DNA of 64,000 nucleotides from JAGNRR01 sp965230665 (lineage in GTDB: Bacteria; Bacteroidota; Bacteroidia; Chitinophagales; Chitinophagaceae): positions 682,001 to 746,000 of the forward strand of contig CBDDLM010000004.1 in the NCBI GenBank assembly GCA_965230665.1, in the 5' to 3' direction. Under the pieces are notes generated by a model that saw only the letters and a list, made by a program, of their open reading frames with translations, was not told where the DNA came from and did no database searches. This document shows positions 1 through 7,400 of this stretch, piece after piece; within the stretch, counting starts at the first letter, position 1; each line of letters begins with the position of its first letter. Position numbers and translations under genes: made by a program.

Positions 1-56
1 TTGCAATCTAACTTGTTATTCCAGTTGAATGAAAATTTAAGTGGTGGATATTGCAT
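1..56 (-). CDS. partial phage protein, N-terminus only
   Basis: An ATG at 56 on the minus strand opens a frame that runs off the window edge after 18 codons (begins MQYPPLKFSFNW). It starts two bases after the stop of the gene before it, as expected for the next gene of the tightly packed leftward phage operon. Too little is visible to name a family. Confidence 0.5.
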   Translation of the reverse strand, partial: MQYPPLKFSFNWNNKLDC

Positions 57-58
57 AG

Positions 59-370
59 TTACTTTTTTAGTTTTTTGACTGGTCTATGTTTGTTATCAGC
101 CTTAACTCCTATTAATGACCAGAGGAATACTTCGGCTTGAGAGTAACAGTATTTAATCCCAGTTACGTATTTGGTTTCAATATCAATCATGGGTATTTTA
201 TTCTCATACTTCTGTCGATTATCAAAGGCCACACGAACGTAGTTTTTGCCATCCTTATTGAATGAAAATACCAATACTGCTGGCTGGTATTTTGTACTGT
301 AAATAATGCGTTTACGATAGAATACGCGTAACCAGTATCCAATCTTTTCTTTTAATGTTCTCTTCTCCAT
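59..370 (-). CDS. hypothetical phage protein, 103 aa
   Basis: A basic protein of 103 residues (runs of Lys/Arg at both ends) with alternating hydrophobic strands in the middle, for example around residues 28-50. No signal peptide or membrane segment. I do not recognise the family. Its start overlaps the end of the DUF4406 gene by 19 bases, which suggests translational coupling inside the early operon. It most likely serves an accessory early function; nothing in the sequence says which. Confidence 0.6.
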   Translation of the reverse strand: MEKRTLKEKIGYWLRVFYRKRIIYSTKYQPAVLVFSFNKDGKNYVRVAFDNRQKYENKIPMIDIETKYVTGIKYCYSQAEVFLWSLIGVKADNKHRPVKKLKK

Positions 371-711
371 TGCTCGTATTTTTTTTGTAAAGGCATATTA
401 GTTGGATGACCTTGCTCTACACTTTGATAGAGTATGATCATTCCGGATTCTTTGGCCAGATCATGTTCTATTTTTGCTCCTTTGCTATTCTTCCAATCAG
501 AAAGCATATAAATCGCCTGGCACTCCTTTAGTGCTTTTAAACAAATGTTCATGGCCTCATCCCAATCGCTGCCCTGATAGAGTTTTTTAGGGTTTACCAC
601 TTCATAGTTTGAGGATTGAAGCTCGTCTTGCGCTCGTGCGAACTTGGCCACAACTTCTGTTTGATCTAAGCCAGTGATCTTACCAGCGATGTAAATTTTA
701 TATCGTTTCAT
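352..711 (-). CDS. DUF4406-type protein, nucleoside 2-deoxyribosyltransferase-like
   Basis: 119 residues. The N-terminus KIYIAGKITGL and the later segments with DWDEAMNICLKAL and YMLSDWKNSKGAKIEHDLAKESG fit the DUF4406 family, small Rossmann-like proteins related to nucleoside 2-deoxyribosyltransferases and common in phages. The motif S-x-G-A-x-x-E-H near residues 76-83 matches the conserved catalytic region of that fold, with Glu as presumed nucleophile. Activity on a nucleotide or on modified bases is plausible but unproven. It is part of the leftward phage operon and probably follows the short membrane peptide gene at 725-853. Confidence 0.75.
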   Translation of the reverse strand: MKRYKIYIAGKITGLDQTEVVAKFARAQDELQSSNYEVVNPKKLYQGSDWDEAMNICLKALKECQAIYMLSDWKNSKGAKIEHDLAKESGMIILYQSVEQGHPTNMPLQKKYEQWRREH

Positions 712-724
712 TTCTGTTTATGGT

Positions 725-853
725 TTATACAGTTTCTTGCCAGCAAACTATTATTACGAATGGGAGTATGAACATAAAGGATCTGTCCTCGTAAGCGATA
801 CCTAATGCTAGTCCTATGTAACTCTGTGTTGCTATTTTTAGTTTTCTTTTCAT
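725..853 (-). CDS. small phage membrane peptide, 42 aa
   Basis: Found by reading the minus strand: ATG at 853, stop TAA at 725-727. Its ATG overlaps the TGA of the 54-aa gene before it (ATGA overlap), a strong sign of a real coupled gene. The N-terminus is basic (MKRKLK) and residues about 27-39 form a hydrophobic stretch (FMFILPFVIIVCW) that could span or anchor in the membrane. No family recognised. Confidence 0.5.
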   Translation of the reverse strand: MKRKLKIATQSYIGLALGIAYEDRSFMFILPFVIIVCWQETV

Positions 854-1014
854 ATTGATACCAGTTTGATTTTAATGATGGAGATTAATGACTGAGGCTT
901 TTCTATTTTCTGGCTAAGTTTAACTGGAACAACCTCTCGGTTGGCTGCAAATACATCAAGGGTATATTCCTTTTTGTCGTTTAAGAGTTTGAATGTTACT
1001 AAGTAGTTTTTCAT
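850..1014 (-). CDS. small phage protein, 54 aa
   Basis: ATG at 1014, TGA at 850-852. It fills the gap between the zinc-ribbon-like gene and the 42-aa membrane peptide gene with short spacing on one side and an ATGA overlap on the other. The peptide starts MKNYLVTFKLLNDKKEYTLD and reads as a beta-rich, basic globular fragment. It has no signal peptide. Family unknown. Confidence 0.5.
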   Translation of the reverse strand: MKNYLVTFKLLNDKKEYTLDVFAANREVVPVKLSQKIEKPQSLISIIKIKLVSI

Positions 1015-1025
1015 GGTGGTAGTGT

Positions 1026-1361
1026 TTAATGATTATAGTGATAACAGAACTCGCATTCGCCATCAAACATGTCAAGTTCGTGTTGTGAGGTGTGATCTAA
1101 ACATTCTGGACAAACTACAGGAGGCGCAATGAATACATCTTCGTGCTTGATATTAATTATATCAACCAAGACTCGTGGCTTTTCTCCTTGTTTGAGGGTG
1201 TCATTAAAAAATTGAATTATGTCTTCTGCAATTTTTTTGGGGTTTTGTAGACTCTGGCTATTATCCAATTGAGCCTCAGTACGTGTCATAGTCTCATCCC
1301 ATACAGTTGAGTCGTCGGCGCCTTTGTTTTTTACTTTCATTGTAAACGTTACTTGTTTCAT
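1026..1361 (-). CDS. phage protein with a C-terminal CxxC pair (zinc-ribbon-like), 111 aa
   Basis: 111 residues. Two CxxC pairs lie in the last third (CPEC near 84-87 and CEFC near 103-106, with nearby His residues), the arrangement of a zinc ribbon. The N-terminal part is beta-rich (KQVTFTMKVKNKG). Zinc ribbons of this size in phage early operons often bind DNA or a protein partner, but that is inference. It starts upstream of the 54-aa gene and downstream of the tRNA-like structure. Confidence 0.6.
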   Translation of the reverse strand: MKQVTFTMKVKNKGADDSTVWDETMTRTEAQLDNSQSLQNPKKIAEDIIQFFNDTLKQGEKPRVLVDIINIKHEDVFIAPPVVCPECLDHTSQHELDMFDGECEFCYHYNH

Positions 1362-1400
1362 ATAATATTTATGGGTTTATAAAGCTTCCCAAGCTGTTAG

Positions 1401-1463
1401 TAGGGAGAGCAGGGTTCGAACCTGCGTAATTTCGCCTTGTGCTTATTACTCCACAACCTCCCT
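1401..1463 (-). ncRNA. tRNA-like structure lacking a normal anticodon arm
   Basis: The minus strand folds as a 7-bp acceptor stem (1463-1457 with 1408-1402, last pair G-U), a 5-bp arm TTGTG/CACAA with a 10-nt loop (1456-1437), an 11-nt connector (1436-1426), a perfect 5-bp T-arm GCAGG/CCTGC with the canonical loop TTCGAAC (1425-1409), and an unpaired A at 1401 in the discriminator position. Only 31 bases separate acceptor stem and T-arm, where a tRNA needs about 41, so a separate D-arm and anticodon arm cannot both fit. No CCA is encoded. It could be a decayed tRNA, a tRNA mimic recognised by tRNA enzymes, or a processing signal in the phage transcript. The paired stems are directly visible; function is unknown. 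Confidence 0.55.
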
Positions 1464-1577
1464 GTGTAATGATGCACCCTTGGATTTTAACCTATTATGA
1501 AAAAAAGTGTAATCGCAATCGTTTCGCTCATGGGTAAGAATACCGGAGCTAGGACACATCATTAATTTAAAGAACAT
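1446..1577 (-). CDS. possible 43-aa phage peptide ending inside the tRNA-like element
   Basis: ATG at 1577 preceded by AGAAGGG, stop TAA at 1446-1448. The reading frame fills the otherwise empty stretch between the DUF3164 gene and the tRNA-like element, and its last codons run through the acceptor stem and into the first arm of that element. The peptide holds two Cys and three His residues but no motif I recognise. It may be spurious; the overlap with a structured RNA is the reason to record it. Confidence 0.3.
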   Translation of the reverse strand: MFFKLMMCPSSGILTHERNDCDYTFFHNRLKSKGASLHREVVE

Positions 1578-1645
1578 CCCTTCTGTTTTACTTCCGTTAG
1601 GGTGGGAAGGTTCGTTTGATTTTTTAGACTAACATAAAATTCAAA

Positions 1646-2275
1646 CTATATCGCTGAGAAGTTTAGTTGTACATCATCATATCCACCCTCTGCATTTCGC
1701 ACCCAAACCCGGAAATAGGTTTTAGATTTTGGACGTCGTATAGCGGCGTCCAATTCGTCCATTGCTTCATGATAAAGCTTGTTTTTGATACGACCGGCAT
1801 GTTTCTTTAGTGAGAGTACTTTCTTAACGTCAAGCTTGCCTCTCGAAGTTTCAAAGGCTGATTTCACGATAGATTGAATAAACTCTTTTTCTGAACTAAC
1901 AGCTTGATCAATAAATGCCATAAGTTTATCCTGTACATTTTTAATGGCCAGATCATCAAATACAATTCGCTCTGTAACATCTACTTGCACCTTAAGCGAA
2001 CGGTCAAAATTGAATAGCGTAACGCTGCCTTTGTTCTTACCTATTTTGCCATCCTTTTCCTTCATATAAGCTTCGTATAGCTTTTGAGCTTGAGTAGCTA
2101 TTTTGTCCTTAAATGTGGTTAGAGCCTTGTTTATTTTGATAGCTTCTTTACCCAATGAGGCCAACGTCCGCTCTGCCAGACGTTCGTATTTTGTAACTCT
2201 ATTTGTTGGGATTCTTTCGTCAGATTCGTCTATCCAATGACTTTGTGATACTTTTTGTTGTGTGAATTTGTACAT
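1646..2275 (-). CDS. DUF3164 family phage protein
   Basis: 209 residues, predominantly helical and charged, with the pattern of DUF3164: a lead containing HWIDESDERIP, long helices (residues 25-75), a beta segment with LFNFDRSLKVQVDVTERIVFDD, and a C-terminal part reading KTYFRVWVRNAEGGYDDVQLNFSAI. DUF3164 is found in transposable (Mu-like) phages near the early genes and in related prophages; its biochemical role is not established. Its position downstream of the transposase genes fits. Nothing suggests truncation. Confidence 0.8.
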   Translation of the reverse strand: MYKFTQQKVSQSHWIDESDERIPTNRVTKYERLAERTLASLGKEAIKINKALTTFKDKIATQAQKLYEAYMKEKDGKIGKNKGSVTLFNFDRSLKVQVDVTERIVFDDLAIKNVQDKLMAFIDQAVSSEKEFIQSIVKSAFETSRGKLDVKKVLSLKKHAGRIKNKLYHEAMDELDAAIRRPKSKTYFRVWVRNAEGGYDDVQLNFSAI

Positions 2276-2294
2276 GATTTTTAGTTTTAAATAA

Positions 2295-2492
2295 TTATGA
2301 TTGTTTTTTAGATTCTTCTTTATCGGCTACCGTGATTTTTTTAACTCCAAACTCTATTTTGATTTCAGGGTTATCATTTCCGACTGGCGCTTCGGCGATC
2401 GCTTTGCGTAATATGGTTGATAGTTGCTTTACACTAGTATTTAATTCACCGTGTATTGTACCGTCTTCGTTTAGGGATATTAGTATTGGCAT
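2295..2492 (-). CDS. small phage protein, 65 aa
   Basis: 65 residues starting MPILISLNEDGTIHGELN, an amphipathic beta start followed by a helix and a Lys/Glu/Ser-rich tail. Start overlaps the preceding gene by 13 bases; the DUF3164 gene follows 19 bases on. The tight packing supports a real gene. No family recognised. Confidence 0.55.
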   Translation of the reverse strand: MPILISLNEDGTIHGELNTSVKQLSTILRKAIAEAPVGNDNPEIKIEFGVKKITVADKEESKKQS

Positions 2493-2806
2493 AGTTGCTG
2501 ATTTATTTCTGTTTTAATTGTGTGAATAGTGTTACCTAGAAGAGATGTAATAGGTGATGGAAGCTCGTTGTAAAAGATCATGATGGAAGCAGCTACATCA
2601 TAGCCAAGGGTAAGGCTATACTTGTCCTTCTGGCCTATAAGACGCCCTTTCATCTTATGGTTCCATTTGAGCAAAACGACTATTGCCAAACGACGAGAGA
2701 AATTCGTAAACGCATTTATATCTGCTTGGAGTATAAGCTCCGTATCCAAGTCGCCGCTAATTGATGATAGCTGCCTATGTGTAAGTTTTATTTTCACTTT
2801 TTTCAT
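2480..2806 (-). CDS. hypothetical phage protein, 108 aa
   Basis: 108 residues, basic at the N-terminus (MKKVKIKLTHRQL), with a hydrophobic helical core about residues 39-49 (RLAIVVLLKWN) and another around 68-85. No signal peptide or convincing membrane span. It lies four bases after the DnaA-like gene and overlaps the next gene, so it is probably co-translated with them. Function unknown. Confidence 0.6.
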   Translation of the reverse strand: MKKVKIKLTHRQLSSISGDLDTELILQADINAFTNFSRRLAIVVLLKWNHKMKGRLIGQKDKYSLTLGYDVAASIMIFYNELPSPITSLLGNTIHTIKTEINQQLCQY

Positions 2807-2810
2807 TGTC

Positions 2811-3197
2811 CTATTTTGCGGGGTTTATATTAACAGGGAATTTCTCGTACACTTTAAGGTAGTAGTGCATCATCTCTTCGTTTTTGGTTGTCATTAGGTC
2901 GGCATACGTTTTACAAGAGTAAATAACCGAGGTATGATCTCGCTCAATCATTCGACCAACTTTTGTAAGCGAATGTCTGTATATCTTATTGGCTATATAA
3001 CAGAACATGTGGCGCGGGAAGGCGTACTCTTTTGTTCTGTTCGGCGTTTTCAGTTCGATCTCGAACGTCGCTTTAAAGATGTCATAAATGACCTCTAACG
3101 ACATTTTATAGTCTTGATCTACTTTAGATCGGTCGACAATTTTAACGTCGATAATGATCACATGACCAGAGTCTAATTCTATTACTTGCTTATTCAT
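2811..3197 (-). CDS. free-standing DnaA domain-IV-like DNA-binding protein
   Basis: 128 residues. Residues about 60-105 resemble the C-terminal DNA-binding domain of the initiator DnaA: FPRHMFCYIANKIYRHS, then a GRMIERDHTSV segment (81-91) matching the DnaA signature around G-R-D-H-T-T-V, then an S-C-K-x-Y helix. The AAA+ ATPase part of DnaA is absent; instead there is a short N-terminal region of about 55 residues. It could bind DnaA-box-like sites to recruit or block host replication, or act as a regulator. It overlaps the next upstream gene by eight bases and sits near two ATPase genes. Confidence 0.75.
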   Translation of the reverse strand: MNKQVIELDSGHVIIIDVKIVDRSKVDQDYKMSLEVIYDIFKATFEIELKTPNRTKEYAFPRHMFCYIANKIYRHSLTKVGRMIERDHTSVIYSCKTYADLMTTKNEEMMHYYLKVYEKFPVNINPAK

Positions 3198-3582
3198 TGG
3201 TGTTATTTTTTAAGGAGAAGTTGAAGGCTTTAATTAATTCTGTATAGGACTCAGAAAGGATCACGCTTGGTATTTCGCAAGTGAGATTAGCAGGGTTATG
3301 AATTTCAAGGTATAGGGCTCGTTTATGATCGGCCGTTTCTACTTTAGGTAAGAACTCGCGCTCGTTGCGAAGGTTCCATTCGTTTTTCCACCATGCCCAG
3401 AATAGCTTTTGATCTTCTAGGAATCGGATATTCTCTTCCGAAATATCAAGAGTCTCACGTAAGTAGCGCAAGCCATATTCATAGGTGATATTAGCGTACT
3501 GCTCGGGGCTACAATTGAGCCAATGGCAGCACCTTACTTCATTTTTTTTACGTTGTAATTTTTGTTCTTCTGTGTGCGACAT
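3190..3582 (-). CDS. hypothetical phage protein, 130 aa
   Basis: Start chosen at the ATG at 3582 (MSHTEEQKLQRKKNEVRCCHW), which follows the upstream ATPase stop by seven bases; longer frames overlap that gene. The protein is helical and rich in Trp in the middle (FWAWWKNEWNLRNEREFLP). The frame ends in an Asn-rich tail and overlaps the DnaA-like gene by eight bases. No family recognised, but placement between a RecA-like ATPase and a DnaA-like protein suggests a replication accessory role (inference). Confidence 0.6.
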   Translation of the reverse strand: MSHTEEQKLQRKKNEVRCCHWLNCSPEQYANITYEYGLRYLRETLDISEENIRFLEDQKLFWAWWKNEWNLRNEREFLPKVETADHKRALYLEIHNPANLTCEIPSVILSESYTELIKAFNFSLKNNTNE

Positions 3583-3589
3583 AGTGAGG

Positions 3590-4219
3590 TTATTTTTCAG
3601 TATCCGGGAGATCGTTACCGTGGAATATTTTAGATTGTGTTTCATGAATATGTAGATGACCACTCGGACAACGACCAAATACATGGGTGCGTAATCCTTC
3701 GGCATGGCAAATGATTTGAGAAAGTTTTTTGATCAACTTGGCCGTTGCTCCTACTACTTCATTTTTCTCGTAGTGAGCCACAAAGATCATGAGCTTTTTA
3801 TCGCCGAACTCCTCACGAAGTTCTTTGTAAACTTTCGGCGTAAGGGTATCATAAGCGGTTGTATTATCGAAAATGATACACCATGGAGATTGGCGCTTAC
3901 GGAGGTACTCTTTTAGCTCATCAATGTCGGGCTTATCAATGACCAATAGTTTTTTATTTTTAGTATCTAGTCCGGCACGTTGCGCATTCTCTTGGAATGT
4001 TTTACTGGTTCCCTCCTCGGCGCTGATATAAAGCACTTTGCCTAGTCCTAACTTTGCAAGCACATTAGCAAGCATGAGAGCGAACCAAGTCTTCCCGTTT
4101 TTTTCATTACCATATACAATCCAGCTTCCTTTGTTTTCAGGTTTACCGAATACCTCACACCATGGAGCTGGCAGCTCCAATGTTTTGTAAGTTTTGTCTA
4201 GTAATGTTTTAATGCTCAT
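3590..4219 (-). CDS. RecA-like P-loop ATPase of the phage early region
   Basis: 209 residues from the ATG at 4219. Walker A GNEKNGKT at residues 37-44, a sensor-like strand KVLYISAEEG at 61-70 (the RepA/DnaB pattern with catalytic Glu pair), and a Walker B-like strand WCIIFDNTT at 113-121 followed by a later strand LMIFVAHY. This matches the small RecA-fold ATPases (AAA_25 / RepA-like) that load or regulate helicases, not the AAA+ fold of the B-like gene. Likely a DNA-dependent ATPase in phage replication or transposition. An upstream in-frame ATG at 4276 would overlap the previous gene and is less likely. Confidence 0.75.
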   Translation of the reverse strand: MSIKTLLDKTYKTLELPAPWCEVFGKPENKGSWIVYGNEKNGKTWFALMLANVLAKLGLGKVLYISAEEGTSKTFQENAQRAGLDTKNKKLLVIDKPDIDELKEYLRKRQSPWCIIFDNTTAYDTLTPKVYKELREEFGDKKLMIFVAHYEKNEVVGATAKLIKKLSQIICHAEGLRTHVFGRCPSGHLHIHETQSKIFHGNDLPDTEK

Positions 4220-4259
4220 TGCTCTTATTCCCATTGAGTGTATCTTCTTAATTCTTATA

Positions 4260-4442
4260 CTATCTAGCGTATTCATCAGCTACCGCTCCATACAGATCGC
4301 TGAATATTTCCTTTATTAAATGAACTCCGACACCGGCGGTTAATAATTTTTCGGCGCTATCGATAAACTGCTCGTATCCATCGTCCCACCATTCACCGTT
4401 GTCCGGTAGTTCTGTCATGATCCATTCTTTTAATTCTTCCAT
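4260..4442 (-). CDS. small acidic phage protein, 60 aa
   Basis: 60 residues, strongly acidic (N-terminus MEELKEWIMTELPDNGEWWDD). Three bases separate it from the AAA+ gene upstream and 40 bases from the RecA-like gene downstream. Small acidic proteins near phage replication ATPases are sometimes DNA mimics or adaptor proteins; here that is only a possibility. No family recognised. Confidence 0.55.
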   Translation of the reverse strand: MEELKEWIMTELPDNGEWWDDGYEQFIDSAEKLLTAGVGVHLIKEIFSDLYGAVADEYAR

Positions 4443-4445
4443 GGT

Positions 4446-5342
4446 TTAATTGTTTAGTATTAGTAATGATTCGGCTCTACGTAGTCCGCTAATATTCCCC
4501 TCATGGTCAGCTTTAAGACATTGACTAACTATTTGGTTGAGGTTCTTTTTGTTCTCCATATTGGCACGCAGAACTTGTGTAATTATTTGGCGGTACCACT
4601 TTTTACGTTCGTTGATGTCGGTTGGTACCACCGATGTATATCGATCTGAGAAGCGGCTGAATATCTCTTCGAATCCAACCTTTTTGTTGTTGATTCCTTT
4701 TGAGATTTTAGCACGTAAGCCATTGGCGCCCATTAGGTACCAGCCACAAGTTCCTTCGGTTGCGTTCCATAGTTCTTTGACCTCTAGGAAGGCAGGGTAA
4801 TGAAGATCACCGGCCTCGTCGATTATTATTATCGGTTGTGGGAGCTGTTGTAAATAGTACTTTAAATCGGCTTTAACCTCGGCATATTTGCCCGTACTAT
4901 CAACGCCTATGGTCTTGGCTATTAAACGAATAAAGAGCTGTTTAGTTTTGGCCTGACTGGCATCTACATAAAAGCAATTCTTACGAGTACGACTTAGATA
5001 TTTTGCAGTGAAGGTTTTACCTATACCGCATTGATCAACGAAGATTTTAGCTTTCGAATACTTCTGGCAGAAATCGATATCCTCTTCGATGTACTCGAAC
5101 ACTTCAGTCTTGGCAGCTTTCCAGTTTCGCTCATTTTGATTGACGCCAAGAATACGGGCTATGGTGAGTAGTTTATTATCCTTAATCAATCCGTCTGGAC
5201 TTTTGCCCTGTTTTATTTGAGAATATACGGAACCGTTCAACCCGAAAGATGTGGCAAAAGCGGAATCGCTACCGTCGTAATTATTACGGGCGGCTAAGAG
5301 TGCATTGATAATTTCTTTTTTGAATTTAGGTGGTAGTTTCAT
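4446..5342 (-). CDS. AAA+ transposition ATPase, MuB-like target-selection protein
   Basis: 298 residues. An N-terminal helical region (about 1-70, with an HTH-like stretch DSAFATSFGLNGSVYSQIKQG) is followed by an AAA+ core: Walker A DQCGIGKT at 103-110 and Walker B IIIIDEAGD at 171-179. This is the architecture of the B protein of Mu-like phages: HTH plus ATPase that coats target DNA, delivers it to the transposase and gives target immunity. It starts three bases after the transposase stop, the expected A-B order. Sequence identity to Mu B itself looks low, so the assignment rests on architecture and context. Confidence 0.85.
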   Translation of the reverse strand: MKLPPKFKKEIINALLAARNNYDGSDSAFATSFGLNGSVYSQIKQGKSPDGLIKDNKLLTIARILGVNQNERNWKAAKTEVFEYIEEDIDFCQKYSKAKIFVDQCGIGKTFTAKYLSRTRKNCFYVDASQAKTKQLFIRLIAKTIGVDSTGKYAEVKADLKYYLQQLPQPIIIIDEAGDLHYPAFLEVKELWNATEGTCGWYLMGANGLRAKISKGINNKKVGFEEIFSRFSDRYTSVVPTDINERKKWYRQIITQVLRANMENKKNLNQIVSQCLKADHEGNISGLRRAESLLILNN

Positions 5343-5345
5343 TGA

Positions 5346-7400
5346 TTAAAATCTGTCTTTAAATGATTTGCGATTAGAGTTATATTCGGTTGATTGGTCT
5401 TCTATTATTTCTGGTAGAACTTCGACGCTTGTATCGTCGTAGTTTTTGCTTTCATGACTATGTAAAATCTCTCCGTTAATACCCCGAATTTTAAAATTCT
5501 GATTAAGCTCTACGGTCCGATTGTCCTCGACATAAACCCTGTCAATACTTCGTTTTTTGGATTGCATATAACCAGTAATTGTGGCCACATACTGACTCAT
5601 TAATTCTCGGTTCTCGCGGTCTTGTGATGTTTGTCCTAAGAATGATCTGCTGTAAGTTGGCTTAGCGATTAACTCACAAATAAACTGGTCACCTATATAG
5701 GCGTATGCTTTGATAATATGAGTACCATTGCCATCATATAGATCATTACTATCCAGCCAGTACACATCGAAGTGATTATCTTCTAAAACGCTCAGTACAT
5801 TGATCAATCTTTCGCCTAGAAGGATTTTTCCATAGTCACCAATAAGAAACTCGCTGTTAAAAAATCGTACTATACCAGCGTTACAAGTTGTTGATGTTCT
5901 GTTACCTAGAAAGGGTATAATGCCACGGTAATTCGTTGGCTTAAGTTTGGGATTTTGGTTGTCATTGTGCCAATCAAATCGGCTTATATCTTTATGCTTG
6001 CTGTGTGGCATATTGTTCCACTTGGCAATGATTTGTTTACTATTGTTGATGATGGTTCCGTAGGGTAATTCTGGAGCTTTGTTTGGGCCAATTTGGTTGC
6101 TTTCGCTTCCTGCGAATGGTCGAGCTATCCATCCCTCTTGTTGCTTTTCAAATCCATAACGCAGGTCTCTGAAATAGCGCTCAATTCGTTTTCCTCTAGC
6201 GTTGTTTGCTTCAATACGAACTTCTTGAAACATACGTCCTTCTTTAAGAAATGTATCTTTAAAAGATGAGTTCAAACTACTCTCTGCCTCAAGTTCCCAT
6301 GGCAAGTTCCAGCCATATTGATAGTAGTCTTTAACCATTTGGCGATAGAACTCTTTGATAATACCTTCTTTACTTTTTCCGAAAACATGAGTTGTAAAAA
6401 CTTCGCTACCCAGATCAATGCCTAAATAGAACCAAGCACGTTTATTGCTACCATAACTAAAAGGAGGTTGTCGATCGTCTATCGATATTATTTCACCAGC
6501 GTACTTAGGAGCAACGAGTGAGTGATAAGGTTTGAATTGTTGAATCCATTGTTGACGGTTCCCTGTGCGCATCGCATAGGTGGCAATTCTTTGATTCCAT
6601 TTGCCGAGCCAGTTACGAATACTCGCCTCGGTGATAGCCTTGAACGATTTAGGATCGTATTGCTCACCGGTTTCCATATTAGTAACAATTATGTAGCCAT
6701 CTAGGAAAGCATTGTAACGACGAGCGACCTCCGTTCGATGTGGTTTCTCTGCATCGGTTGTAAAAAGGCTATTCAAAAGACCGAGTAATTCATCGGTCAT
6801 TTTTTTAGAGTTGGTATTACGGTGGCGCTTACTTATTAATGTTTTGTAACCGTCTTTTTCAAACTCATTTAAAGCCTTTTTAAAACGCCTTTCACTCGTA
6901 GGTAAAGTGTGTTTTACCTTATGCTTGGATTCTAGTACTGGATTGAATGTGATAGCATCGTTTAATAAGGATGTAAGTAGTCCTCGCTTTATTGCACCAC
7001 CTTTCGAGCGGCGCTCTTCAATTCGAGCTTCACGCATTTGAAACAACGTAACAATTACAGATGCGTTAGTAATATATTGCTCTTGATGTTGAAGTGATAA
7101 GTATTGGCCATCTTCAAATTGGAAATCCTGAAAGAATTTAATAGCTTCTGGATCAGTTTTGTAATAAAGGGAAAGTATGTGGTCTAATTTTCGCGGGTCT
7201 TGGAGTACATTTTTAATATCACCGGGAAGGCTATCGTAAATAATCAGGAGTTGTCGACCATTACCTCCGCTCCTTGCTTTCTTTATACCATACTTTTTAT
7301 CCTCATGGCGCTTAATGTGTTTTTGAAGTGCATCATAAGTAAACCAAGGCTCCAGTTCTTTCTGGGTTACGACTGCGATATTGTTCCAAATTTCCGGCAT
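5346..7400 (-). CDS. Mu-like DDE transposase (A protein)
   Basis: 684 residues, close to the length of MuA (663). N-terminal DNA-binding part (HTH-like WFTYDALQKHIKRHEDKKYGI at about 20-40), a linker with further helices, then an RNase H-like core with GEIISIDDRQPP (Asp at 308-309), the strand WFYLGIDLGSEVFTTHVFG, and the helix EANNARGKRIERYF carrying the presumed catalytic Glu397. The second acidic residue is not obvious; candidates lie in 369-382. A beta-rich C-terminal part (about 470-600) fits the Mu transposase barrel domain. Its start overlaps the small HTH gene stop by one base. It cuts and joins phage ends for integration and replicative transposition. Confidence 0.92.
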   Translation of the reverse strand: MPEIWNNIAVVTQKELEPWFTYDALQKHIKRHEDKKYGIKKARSGGNGRQLLIIYDSLPGDIKNVLQDPRKLDHILSLYYKTDPEAIKFFQDFQFEDGQYLSLQHQEQYITNASVIVTLFQMREARIEERRSKGGAIKRGLLTSLLNDAITFNPVLESKHKVKHTLPTSERRFKKALNEFEKDGYKTLISKRHRNTNSKKMTDELLGLLNSLFTTDAEKPHRTEVARRYNAFLDGYIIVTNMETGEQYDPKSFKAITEASIRNWLGKWNQRIATYAMRTGNRQQWIQQFKPYHSLVAPKYAGEIISIDDRQPPFSYGSNKRAWFYLGIDLGSEVFTTHVFGKSKEGIIKEFYRQMVKDYYQYGWNLPWELEAESSLNSSFKDTFLKEGRMFQEVRIEANNARGKRIERYFRDLRYGFEKQQEGWIARPFAGSESNQIGPNKAPELPYGTIINNSKQIIAKWNNMPHSKHKDISRFDWHNDNQNPKLKPTNYRGIIPFLGNRTSTTCNAGIVRFFNSEFLIGDYGKILLGERLINVLSVLEDNHFDVYWLDSNDLYDGNGTHIIKAYAYIGDQFICELIAKPTYSRSFLGQTSQDRENRELMSQYVATITGYMQSKKRSIDRVYVEDNRTVELNQNFKIRGINGEILHSHESKNYDDTSVEVLPEIIEDQSTEYNSNRKSFKDRF

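Noticed and set aside
1401..1463. Reading the tRNA-like element as tmRNA or as a normal tRNA gene
   Set aside because: No tag reading frame or tmRNA pseudoknots nearby, and too few bases for D-arm plus anticodon arm.
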